In this document: piece after piece, positions 1 to 6,779 of the stretch
Position numbering within the stretch: the stretch's first letter is position 1
Layout of the letters: each line of letters opens with the position of its first letter
Assembly: GCA_021784495.1 (NCBI GenBank)
Contig: JAJXSQ010000115.1
Coordinates: 1-7,112 of the forward strand
Direction of reading: 5' to 3'
Length of the DNA: 7,112 nt
Origin: Myxococcales bacterium
GTDB lineage: Bacteria; Myxococcota; Myxococcia; Myxococcales; Anaeromyxobacteraceae
The notes under the pieces: generated by a model
Databases searched by the model: none
The model's input: the letters and a program-made list of their open reading frames with translations, nothing else
Told to the model about the DNA's origin: nothing
Position numbers and translations under genes: made by a program

Positions 1-389
1 TTGGGGAGCCCGATCTCGGTCTGGTCGATCGCCCCCACCCGGCAGCAGACCAGGGCCGGCTCGAGCCCGGCCTCCTGGAGCATCCCGCCGAGCCGCTGCG
101 CCTCGCGGATGAGGCTGACGCAGTAGGCGACGCCGACCCGCCGGACCCCGCGCCCCTTCGCGAAGGCGATGAGCTCCTCCACCCGGGTCCGGAGCCGGCC
201 GCCGTCGAACGGGGTGGCGTCGGCCGTCCGCATGAGCGCCGCCAGCTCCGGCTCTCGGTACGGCGCCGGATCGTGCGCGAGCGCCGGGTGGGTCCGGGTC
301 GGGCACCCCTCCGGCATCCGGGTCGCGTCGCCCCGGACGCTGGCGGCGGTCGCGCAGGTGAGGCAGGCGTAGGGGGCCTCGGCGGTCAT
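1..389 (-). CDS. DUF1847 family cysteine-rich protein, N-terminal part (3' end outside window)
   Basis: Reading from the ATG at 389 toward the window edge gives 129 complete codons with no stop. The protein begins MTAEAPYACLTC and carries Cys9, Cys12, Cys29 (in a Cys-Pro pair), Cys90 and the adjacent Cys115-Cys116, followed by VGAIDQTEIGLP. A CxxC start, a CP, a Cys after a RVGVAYC-type strand and a CC(R/K)VGAIDxxEIG block are what I recall of DUF1847, a family of about 200 residues with presumed metal-binding cysteines and no established function. The rest should lie beyond position 1. No GTG or ATG lies in frame between this ATG and the preceding gene, but the ribosome site is weak (only GGGG close to the ATG). 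It follows the TPR gene by 53 bp on the same strand, so it may be the operon's last gene or a separate unit. The family call is from memory of the motif. Confidence 0.82.
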   Translation of the reverse strand, partial: MTAEAPYACLTCATAASVRGDATRMPEGCPTRTHPALAHDPAPYREPELAALMRTADATPFDGGRLRTRVEELIAFAKGRGVRRVGVAYCVSLIREAQRLGGMLQEAGLEPALVCCRVGAIDQTEIGLP

Positions 390-442
390 CGCCCCGTTGG
401 AGCGCGCCGCGGCCCCGAGGGTTCGCGCCCCCCGGATCCCGG

Positions 443-1048
443 TCAGGGGACGCGCGCGAGGCCGCCCCGCGCCGACGCGTCGTCGGGGGCGAAGGCCAGC
501 ACCTCCTCGAACTCCCGGCGCGCCTCCCGGCCCCGCCCCGCGCGCAGGAGGGTCCAGCCGAGGCCGGATCGCATCTCGGCGCTCGCCGGGTAGGCGGCCA
601 GCGCCCGGCGGTAGAGCGCCTCGGCGCGCCCCCACTGCCCCTGGCTGAACTCGATCCAGGCGAGCCGGCTCACCGCGGTGAAGTCGTTCGGCGCGAGCGC
701 GAGCACCTCCTCCCCCACCCGCGCCGCGTCGCGCCAGCGCCGCAGCGCCATGAGCGGGAGCATCTCGCCGAGCCGCGCCTCGACCGCGGCCGGCGCGGCC
801 AGCGCCGCGCGCCGGTAGGACTCGACCGACTCCTCGTGGTGCCCGACCAGGTAGAGGAGCCAGCCCCGCCGCAGGGAGGCGACGTAGCCGTCGTCCGCCG
901 CGCCCCCCGGCCCGAGCGCCTCGAGCGCCGCCGCGGGATCGCCCCTCGCCTCGGCGGCGTAGGAGCGGCGGAAGGCCTCCGGGCCCGGCGGCGCGGCGAG
1001 CGCCGGCAGGGCGGCGGCGAGGAGGAGGGCGGAGAGGAGCGTGCGCAT
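443..1048 (-). CDS. Exported tetratricopeptide-repeat protein
   Basis: This is a 201-residue protein. Residues 1-19 form a signal peptide: MR, a Leu/Ala-rich core, then ALA before Ala19-Pro20. The mature part is almost wholly helical repeats. TPR-like units lie at about 55-88, 89-122, 123-156 and 157-190, with the clearest signature in GQWGRAEALYRRALAAYP (137-154) and a preceding degenerate helix pair at 25-45. TPRs are protein-docking scaffolds, so this is likely a periplasmic adaptor or assembly factor; no catalytic residues are visible. The frame stays open far upstream, but the ATG at 1048 is chosen because a near-perfect Shine-Dalgarno GAGGTGATC sits just ahead of it and because the signal peptide starts there. 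It lies 29 bp after the TPR-barrel gene and is probably co-transcribed and functionally paired with it. Its partner cannot be named. Confidence 0.88.
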   Translation of the reverse strand: MRTLLSALLLAAALPALAAPPGPEAFRRSYAAEARGDPAAALEALGPGGAADDGYVASLRRGWLLYLVGHHEESVESYRRAALAAPAAVEARLGEMLPLMALRRWRDAARVGEEVLALAPNDFTAVSRLAWIEFSQGQWGRAEALYRRALAAYPASAEMRSGLGWTLLRAGRGREARREFEEVLAFAPDDASARGGLARVP

Positions 1049-1051
1049 GGC

Positions 1052-1060
1052 GATCACCTC
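1052..1060 (-). promoter_or_regulatory. Strong Shine-Dalgarno site for the TPR protein gene
   Basis: The minus strand reads GAGGTGATC, three bases before the ATG at 1048. It is a long complement to the 3' end of 16S rRNA and settles the start within a reading frame that stays open another 450 bases upstream. It is the best ribosome site in the window, which suggests independent and efficient initiation rather than coupling to the gene before it. Confidence 0.75.
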
Positions 1061-1077
1061 GGAGCGATCGGGGGAGA

Positions 1078-2214
1078 TCAGAAGGAGAAGACCAGGCCGG
1101 CGGCGAGCCGCTCGACGATCCCGCTCGCCGGCGGGAGGCCGACGGGCCCTCCCCGCCAGGCCTCGAGATCCGCGCCGGCCCAGCCGCGGAGCGCGCCGGA
1201 GATGGGGAAGCCCAGCCGGGCGCGCGCCGCCCAGGCGAGCGCCTGGTCGGAGTCGTAGAGGATCCGCTCCTCGAGGTCGATCGGGCGCAGCTCGCGCCCC
1301 ACCTCGCCGGAGAGGGAGGCGGCCCAGGGGCCGCGCAGCTCGACGGCGACCATCCCGGCGCCGCCCTCGCTGCCCGGCGCGAGCTGCCCCCGCCCTCCGA
1401 GCCGCACCGCGAAGCGATCGCCGATGGGGAGCGCGGCCGACGCCTCGAGCTGGCCGACGCCGTGGTCGTCGTAGGAGGCGCCGGCGATCGCCGCGCGCCA
1501 CTCGAGCCCGGCGACCAGGAGCCCCGACAGCCCCCCGGCGACGCCGGGGTGGCCGACCTCGACCGCCCCGGTCGGCCCGGCGGCGGTGGCGCGCGAGATG
1601 GCCGCTCCCTGGAGCGACACGCTCCAGCCCGGCTCCGCCCAGCCGACGGAGAGGTGCCCCTCCTGCTGCCCGTCGAGGCTCGCGCCGCCCCCCGCGGCGC
1701 CGCGGCCGCGCCCCATGCCGCCGGCGGCCGCCGGATCCGACCAGACCAGGGCCCGGTAGAGCAGCCCCAGGGTGAGGTGATCGTCCACCGTGCCGTCGAG
1801 CGTCGCCGCGCCGACGCCGAGCCCCCCCAGCCCGGGGAGCGCCGCGGCGCTCGCCCCGCCGGCGAAGAGCCCCGCCCAGAAGCGGGTCGGCTCCCCGCGC
1901 CGCAGCCGGGCGTCGTCGAGCCCCCGGCGCGCGTCCGCCGAGTCGGGCTCGAGCTCCAGCGCGCGGCGGTAGGCCTCCTCCGCCCGGTCGTACTCCCCGG
2001 CGCGCAGGAGGTCGTAGGCCAGGGCGAGCTGGAGCGGGAGGTCCTGCGGCCAGCGCCCCGCCGGCCCCTCGAGCCTCCGCGCCGCCTCGCGGTACCGCCC
2101 CGCGGCCGCCTCCCCCGCGGCGCCGTCGAGCGCCGCCTGGTAGTCGTCCGCAGCCGCCAGCGCGGGCGCGGCCGCGAGCAGGGCGACGAGGAGGGGCCCG
2201 AGCCGCTCACCCAT
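1078..2214 (-). CDS. Exported TPR protein with C-terminal outer-membrane beta-barrel-like domain
   Basis: This is a 378-residue protein. Residues 1-21 are a signal peptide (MGERLG, hydrophobic core, ALAA). Residues 24-57 form a degenerate TPR, and 58-94 a canonical one (AYDLLRAGEYDRAEEAYRRALELEP). From about 110 to the end the sequence alternates small/polar and hydrophobic residues with many Gly and Trp, as in amphipathic strands, and it finishes AAGLVFSF. A C-terminal Phe is the known recognition feature of BAM-inserted barrels. The likely role is an outer-membrane channel or anchor with a periplasmic TPR arm, possibly the exit or docking point for what the upstream genes make. The ATG at 2214 is chosen over the longer open frame because it starts a signal peptide and follows GAGGAGG by 6 bases. 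It overlaps the transporter-peptidase gene by 8 bp. I could not match the barrel to a named family. Confidence 0.85.
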   Translation of the reverse strand: MGERLGPLLVALLAAAPALAAADDYQAALDGAAGEAAAGRYREAARRLEGPAGRWPQDLPLQLALAYDLLRAGEYDRAEEAYRRALELEPDSADARRGLDDARLRRGEPTRFWAGLFAGGASAAALPGLGGLGVGAATLDGTVDDHLTLGLLYRALVWSDPAAAGGMGRGRGAAGGGASLDGQQEGHLSVGWAEPGWSVSLQGAAISRATAAGPTGAVEVGHPGVAGGLSGLLVAGLEWRAAIAGASYDDHGVGQLEASAALPIGDRFAVRLGGRGQLAPGSEGGAGMVAVELRGPWAASLSGEVGRELRPIDLEERILYDSDQALAWAARARLGFPISGALRGWAGADLEAWRGGPVGLPPASGIVERLAAGLVFSF

Positions 2215-4354
2215 CCCGCCCCTCCTCGAGCAGCCGGGCGCTCCGGCGCTGCCTCCCCATCCGCACCGAGAGCTCGAGCGGCCCTCCCCCGCCGAAGAGC
2301 GCCCGGGTCTCCACCGGCCCCGCCCGCGTCCGCCCCGCCCCGAGCACCTCGACCCCGGCCCCCGCGCGCCGCCCCTCGAGGTCGAGCGCGAGCCCGCTCT
2401 CCGGGAGGAACGGCTCGACCAGGTCGATGGGCCAGCGGGTCCAGGCCCGCCGGAAGCGGCGCCGCGGCAGCACGTCGTCCCAGCGCAGGCCCGGCGGCAG
2501 GTCGTAGGGGACGCGGGGCGCCGCGTCGGCGAGCAGGTGGAGGACGCTCTCGCGGCGGCCGGCGACGTCGTAGACCACGAACTGGCGCCCCTGGTTCTCG
2601 AACCAGAGGATCGCGCCGAGGGCGGGGGACTCGAGGAAGAGCTCCCCGAGGAGCCCGATCCGGGACACGATCGCCTCTCGGTGAACACGTCCCGACCGCC
2701 CGCGCACCTCGAAGAGGAGCGTCTGGCCGATGGGGAAGGCGAACGGCGCCGCCAGCTCGTCGCGGCGGGCGAGGCCGCGGACCCCCTCCCCCTCCGAGGG
2801 CACGAGCCAGCGGTGGAGGCGCGGGGCGACCTCCTCCCCGGTCACCACCTCGGCCAGCGCCAGCGCGAGCGTCGGCGCGCCGATCCGGGCCGTCGCCTGG
2901 AGCTGGAAGTGGAGGTGGGGGACGAAGGAGCGCCCGCTGTTCCCGCAGAGCCCGAGCCGCGCCCCCTCCCGGACGAGCTGCCCCTCCCGCACCTCGATCG
3001 AGCCGGGCGAGAGGTGGGCGACGAGCGAGAGGAGCCCGGGGCCGTGCTGGAGGAGGACCAGGTTGCCGTAGGGCTCGCGGACGTTCCGCGCTCCCACCGG
3101 GTTGTCGGGCACCTCGCCCACGACCTTGACCACCGTCCCCTCGGCGGCGGCCAGCACCGGGAGCCGGTAGGCGTGGTGGTCGCGGAGCTCCCGCCCGGCG
3201 CCGCCGAAGGTGGCGCCCGACGGATCGGCCACCTCGAAGTCGAGGGCGTGGCGCCAGGGCCCGCGGTGGGTGTGGGGGCCGTCGACCCCCTGGGTCACCA
3301 CCCAGCGCCCGGCGAAGGGCGGCGCGAAGCGGATCGCCGGCCCGGGCCCGAACCGCGCCTGGCGGGTCCGGTAGAAGGCCAGGTTCGCCTCCGGGGTCCC
3401 GGCGGCGAAGTCGACCGCCTTGGGCGCGCCGTCCCGGACCCGCTGGCGCATCGCCTGGAGGGCCACCAGGATGGTCGCGTTGAAGGGCAGGAAGAGGACC
3501 GGGAGGCCGACCGGGCGGAGGAGGGCCAGCGCGCCGGCGGTGAGGAGCGAGGTGAGGAGCGCGGCCACCCCCGCGAACGCGAAGGCGGCGCGCTGGGGGA
3601 CGAACCAGACCCCGCCGAGCGCCACCGCGGCGAGCATCGCGTTGGCGTCGAGGACGAGGAGCGAGGTGTCGCTGGCGAAGGCGAAGACGTGGCGGGAGAG
3701 CAGCGCCGCGACGGCGAAGCCCCCCAGCGCCAGGAGCGTGGCGATCCGGCTGCGCCAGAGCAGGGCGGCCAGCACCACCGCGCCGGCGGCCACGCCGGGC
3801 GCGAAGAACACGGCCCCGAGGGAGCGGAGGAGGCGCACCGCCAGGGCCGGGAGCCAGGGCGGCCCCGCCTGCCAGCCCTCCGGGGGGCTCCGCCCGAGCA
3901 CGCCGACGAGGGGCGCGGCGGCGATCGCGAGCCAGGCGACGAGGACGAAGGGGACCGAGAAGACCGGCAGGTTGAGGACCGCGCCGAGCGAGGACTCGAG
4001 GGCCGCCTCGAGCAGCACCGCCGCCACCACCGCGAGCGCGAGCAGCGCCGCCGCGCCGATCCCGGGCTCGAACCAGGCCCCGATCGCCAGGCCGACGAGC
4101 AGCGGGTTGGTCCCGTACCGCCCCCGGGCGGCGGCCGCCTCGCTGAGGTGGAGGACCCGGACCAGCGCCTGGGCGAGGAGCACCGCGGCGAGCCCGGGCA
4201 GGCCGACCCGCGGGGCGAGGAGGGTCGCCCCCAGGAGCGCGGCGCCCACCCCCGGGTGGTCGACGAACAGGACCTGGGCGTACGCGATCAGCGCGCCCTG
4301 GACGGGCGCCGGCAGCCGCGACCCCGCGGGCGCGCCGGGGCGCGCCGCGGTCAT
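2207..4354 (-). CDS. Urea-transporter-like membrane domain fused to M23 peptidase domain
   Basis: This is a 715-residue protein. Residues about 17-305 are strongly hydrophobic and show the two-fold internal repeat of the urea transporter (UT) family: QVLF...G near 27-37 and VFFAPGVAAG near 182-191; NPLLVGLAIG at 83-92 and NAMLAAVALGG at 238-248; VPFVLVAW at 134-141 and LPFNATIL at 289-296. After a linker, residues about 345-490 form an M23 (lysostaphin/LytM-type) zinc peptidase: probable ligands are His363 (THRG) or His369, Asp372 (ALDF) and His482, with His447 (AHL) and His480 (HLHF) in the active site. The motif set looks intact. Residues about 505-715 are beta-rich and unassigned. UT proteins are passive channels for urea or similar small amides; M23 enzymes cut peptidoglycan cross-bridges. 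The start is the ATG at 4354, which overlaps the decarboxylase stop by 4 bp; the frame upstream is a shadow of that gene. The substrate need not be urea. Confidence 0.9.
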   Translation of the reverse strand: MTAARPGAPAGSRLPAPVQGALIAYAQVLFVDHPGVGAALLGATLLAPRVGLPGLAAVLLAQALVRVLHLSEAAAARGRYGTNPLLVGLAIGAWFEPGIGAAALLALAVVAAVLLEAALESSLGAVLNLPVFSVPFVLVAWLAIAAAPLVGVLGRSPPEGWQAGPPWLPALAVRLLRSLGAVFFAPGVAAGAVVLAALLWRSRIATLLALGGFAVAALLSRHVFAFASDTSLLVLDANAMLAAVALGGVWFVPQRAAFAFAGVAALLTSLLTAGALALLRPVGLPVLFLPFNATILVALQAMRQRVRDGAPKAVDFAAGTPEANLAFYRTRQARFGPGPAIRFAPPFAGRWVVTQGVDGPHTHRGPWRHALDFEVADPSGATFGGAGRELRDHHAYRLPVLAAAEGTVVKVVGEVPDNPVGARNVREPYGNLVLLQHGPGLLSLVAHLSPGSIEVREGQLVREGARLGLCGNSGRSFVPHLHFQLQATARIGAPTLALALAEVVTGEEVAPRLHRWLVPSEGEGVRGLARRDELAAPFAFPIGQTLLFEVRGRSGRVHREAIVSRIGLLGELFLESPALGAILWFENQGRQFVVYDVAGRRESVLHLLADAAPRVPYDLPPGLRWDDVLPRRRFRRAWTRWPIDLVEPFLPESGLALDLEGRRAGAGVEVLGAGRTRAGPVETRALFGGGGPLELSVRMGRQRRSARLLEEGRDG
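2221..2227 (-). promoter_or_regulatory. Shine-Dalgarno site for the TPR-barrel gene
   Basis: GAGGAGG on the minus strand ends 6 bases before the ATG at 2214 and lies inside the last codons of the preceding gene. It fixes the start of the TPR-barrel gene, whose frame is open for another 158 codons upstream without a comparable site. Confidence 0.7.
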
Positions 4355-5706
4355 CGCCCCGCGCCCAGCCACCCGGGGATCTCCTCCTGGGCGAGGAGCG
4401 TGTCGAGCGACTCGCGGCGCCGGATGAGGCCGACCTCTCCCGCCCGGGAGATCATCGCCACCGCCGGCCGGTCGGTGATGAACTGCATCCACTGGGTCAC
4501 GTTGTAGGCGCCGACGTTCCGGACCACCACCCGGTCGCCGGGGGCCAGCGGCGGGAAGAGGAGCTGGTCCCGCACCACGTCGATGGCCATGCAGAGCGGG
4601 CCGTAGAGCACGGTCGGCTCCGGGGTGCCGGAGAACTCCTGCGCCGGCAGGACGTCGTGCCGGTACCAGAAGGCGGTGAAGAGCGAGTTGACGCCGGTGT
4701 CGAGGATCACCCCCCGCCGCCCGTCGGGGAGCCGCTTGTTGGCGTGGACCGTCGCCACGAGCGAGCCGGCCTCGTCGACGAGCGCCCGGCCGGTCTCGAG
4801 GAGGATGGTCGGCGCGCGCGCGCCGGGCAGGTCGAGCGCCGCGAGCCCCTCGGCGATCGCCTCCGCGTACTGCGCGAACGACGGGGTCACCTGCTCCCCC
4901 GGGAGGTACTGGGAGTGGAGCGCGTTCCGCGAGGCGAAGCCACCGCCCAGGTCGATCCAGTCGACCAGGACCCCGTGCTCGCGCGCGAGGACGTTGGCGA
5001 GCCCGGCGAGCTGCCGGGCCTCCTGCCGGTAGGCGTCCAGCTCCTGCACGAAGGTGCCGATGTGGGCGTGGAGCCCGGCGAGCTGGAGCACCCCCCCCGC
5101 CCCGATCCGGCGGGCCGCGTCGAGCGCCTGCCCGGACTCTAGGTTGAACCCGAAGCGCGACCAGGGCGGGATCCCGGGGAGCGCCATGTGGACCCGGATG
5201 GCGACGCGCGGCCGGACGGCGAGGCGCCGCGCCACCGCCTCGGCCCGCGCCAGCTCGTCGAAGTGGTCCAGGTGGACGCGGGCGCCGGCCCGGAAGGCCT
5301 TCTCCAGCGCCCCCTCCGGCTTGAACGGGCCGTTGAAGATCACCTCCGGTCCGGGGACCAGCCGCAGCGCCCGGTCGAGCTCGCTCTCGCTCACCACCTC
5401 GGCCAGCGAGCCCTCGCGGTGCATGACCCGGCAGATGGCGTCCAGGGAGTTGGTCTTGTACGACCACGCCAGCCGGGCCCCGGGCAGGCGGACGGCGAGC
5501 GCCTCGCGCAGCTCCCGGTGGCGCGCGACGAGGGTCCGCTCGCTGAAGACGAAGAGCGGCGAGCCGAACCGCTCCACCAGCGCGGCGATCGAGACGCCGT
5601 CGATCTCCGTCAGCGGTCGGGCGCCGGCGATCCGGCCGAGCTTGTTCATGAGCCCGGTCTGGTGCCGGATCAGGACCGGCGGCTCGTAGGCTGGCTTCCC
5701 GGTCAT
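4351..5706 (-). CDS. PLP-dependent fold-type III amino-acid decarboxylase (LysA/ornithine decarboxylase-like)
   Basis: This is a 451-residue protein of the alanine-racemase-fold decarboxylase family. In order it has PLP-binding Lys84 (WSYKTNS), SRFGF at 183-187, HAHIGT at 213-218, the phosphate-binding loop DLGGGF at 252-257, ETGR at 304-307 (family consensus EPGR), DTGVN at 336-340, catalytic Cys372 in YGPLCMAID, and Tyr401 in GAY. All core catalytic residues are therefore present. The segment after the Cys reads MAID rather than the ESSD usual in diaminopimelate decarboxylase, so the substrate is probably another amino acid or an amino-acyl conjugate. About 30 residues precede the usual family start; Met20 is a possible alternative. 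The ATG at 5706 overlaps the ATP-grasp stop by 4 bp and follows AGGGGG by 4 bases. The position between an ATP-grasp ligase and a transporter argues for a dedicated pathway rather than housekeeping lysine synthesis. Confidence 0.93.
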   Translation of the reverse strand: MTGKPAYEPPVLIRHQTGLMNKLGRIAGARPLTEIDGVSIAALVERFGSPLFVFSERTLVARHRELREALAVRLPGARLAWSYKTNSLDAICRVMHREGSLAEVVSESELDRALRLVPGPEVIFNGPFKPEGALEKAFRAGARVHLDHFDELARAEAVARRLAVRPRVAIRVHMALPGIPPWSRFGFNLESGQALDAARRIGAGGVLQLAGLHAHIGTFVQELDAYRQEARQLAGLANVLAREHGVLVDWIDLGGGFASRNALHSQYLPGEQVTPSFAQYAEAIAEGLAALDLPGARAPTILLETGRALVDEAGSLVATVHANKRLPDGRRGVILDTGVNSLFTAFWYRHDVLPAQEFSGTPEPTVLYGPLCMAIDVVRDQLLFPPLAPGDRVVVRNVGAYNVTQWMQFITDRPAVAMISRAGEVGLIRRRESLDTLLAQEEIPGWLGAGR

Positions 5707-6779
5707 CGGACCCCCTGGCCGAGCGAGATCTCGCCCGCGGTGGAGAGGGACTGCAGGTCGTCGATCGAGGCGATCTGGTCGAGGGAGATCCGGACGAAGA
5801 GGGTGCCGGCGCGGAACTCCGGGAGCGGCGCGACCTGCTCGCCGAGCGCCAGGCGGACCACCGCCCAGGCGAGGTTCTGGCCCGCCCCGGTGGCCATGTG
5901 GGACCAGGCGGGGAACCGGGGGTTCACCTCGAGGAGGAGGTACCGCCCCTCCGGCGTCCGGAGGATCTCGAGCTCGAACGGGCCTCGCCAGGCGGTGGCG
6001 GCCGCGAAGCGGGCGGCCGCGTCGAGCAGGCGCGCGTCCCGCACCGCGACGCCCGCCCAGCCCTTCCCCTGCTCGGTGAGCAGCAGCTTCTTCATCGGGA
6101 CGGCGCCGACCAGCCCGCCCCTCCCGTCGCCCAGCCCGACGACGTCGTACTCCTCGCCGGCGTGGAAGCGCTGGACCACGACCGGGAGCCCCCAGCGCGC
6201 CACCGTGGCGTGGAAGGCGGCGACCGCCTCGTCCGGCCCGCGGACCACGGCGGCGCCGTAGAGGCTCCCCTTCACCACCAGGGGGAACGGGAGCGCCTCC
6301 CCGAGCCGGTGGAGCTCGAGGGGATCGCCGACCACCCGCTGCTCCGGCACCTCGATCCCCACCCGCCGCCCCAGCTCGGGGAGCCGCGACTTCGCGCGGA
6401 GATCGAGCTGCTCCCGCGTGGGCAGGAAGGTCCGGACCCCCCAGGACTGGAGCTCGGGGGCGAGCGCGATGAAGCCGGCGAGCTCGGAGTCCAGGGTGGG
6501 GACGAGCACGTCGAAGGGGGCGCGCGCCCGGATGGCGCGGAGCCGGTCGCGCAGCGCCTCCACCCCCTGGCCCGGGTAGGGGATGAGGAAGCCGGCGTCG
6601 AGGCCGATGTCGCGGGCGTAGAGCCCGGGATCGAGCGCGTCGTAGCCGAACCCGAGCAGCCGCCCGGCGAAGGAGGGCTCGGCGCGCAGGGAGCGGATCA
6701 CCCCGACCCCCGGCGCCGGGTTGTCGGTCGCGTTGAGCCCGGTGACCGCGACGGCGAGCGGGCGGGACGGCGCGCTCAT
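5703..6779 (-). CDS. ATP-grasp ligase (carbamoyl-phosphate synthase/PylC-like)
   Basis: This is a 358-residue protein. Residues 8-115 form a Rossmann-like pre-ATP-grasp domain beginning VAVTGLNATDNPAPGVG. The ATP-grasp fold follows: Lys130 (LRAKSRL) and Lys170 (PLVVKGSLYGA) are the expected ATP-binding lysines, GEEYDVVGL (208-216) lies in the nucleotide-binding lobe, and Glu271, Glu284 and Asn286 (LEVNPRFP) are the expected Mg-ATP ligands. The enzyme should activate a carboxylate as an acyl phosphate and couple it to an amine or similar nucleophile. Its substrates cannot be read from sequence. The start ATG at 6779 overlaps the stop of the PqqD-like gene by 4 bp, and the decarboxylase begins on its own stop. 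No convincing Shine-Dalgarno precedes it, so translational coupling is likely. The pairing with a decarboxylase suggests that one enzyme acts on the product of the other. Confidence 0.92.
   Translation of the reverse strand: MSAPSRPLAVAVTGLNATDNPAPGVGVIRSLRAEPSFAGRLLGFGYDALDPGLYARDIGLDAGFLIPYPGQGVEALRDRLRAIRARAPFDVLVPTLDSELAGFIALAPELQSWGVRTFLPTREQLDLRAKSRLPELGRRVGIEVPEQRVVGDPLELHRLGEALPFPLVVKGSLYGAAVVRGPDEAVAAFHATVARWGLPVVVQRFHAGEEYDVVGLGDGRGGLVGAVPMKKLLLTEQGKGWAGVAVRDARLLDAAARFAAATAWRGPFELEILRTPEGRYLLLEVNPRFPAWSHMATGAGQNLAWAVVRLALGEQVAPLPEFRAGTLFVRISLDQIASIDDLQSLSTAGEISLGQGVR

Noticed and set aside
428..449. Hairpin around the TPR gene stop codon (outer CCCC/GGGG, inner CCGG/CCGG with a 3-base loop) as a terminator
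   Set aside because: The stem is broken by the 3-base bulge that is the stop codon itself, and no T-run follows on the minus strand. In DNA this G+C-rich it is likely chance.
1049..1501. N-terminal extension of the TPR protein frame to 1501
   Set aside because: It is an Arg/Ala-rich shadow of the barrel gene. A strong Shine-Dalgarno and a signal peptide mark the start at 1048.
1462..3129. Plus-strand open frame of 555 codons rich in Arg and Pro
   Set aside because: It spans two well-supported minus-strand genes and has a low-complexity composition typical of antisense frames in G+C-rich DNA.
2207..4354. Urease-associated urea uptake locus
   Set aside because: No urease, urea carboxylase or nickel-handling genes are present, and the channel domain is fused to a peptidase.
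2537..4507. Plus-strand open frame of 656 codons
   Set aside because: It is a high-GC antisense shadow of the transporter-peptidase gene. The translation is dominated by Arg, Glu, Gly and Pro with no domain and no good ribosome site.
4355..5467. N-terminal extension of the transporter-peptidase frame to 5467
   Set aside because: The extension is an out-of-frame reading of the decarboxylase gene. The recognisable domain begins after the ATG at 4354.
4351..5706. Assignment of the decarboxylase as lysA
   Set aside because: The substrate-side motif differs from diaminopimelate decarboxylase and the gene neighbours are not lysine-biosynthesis genes.
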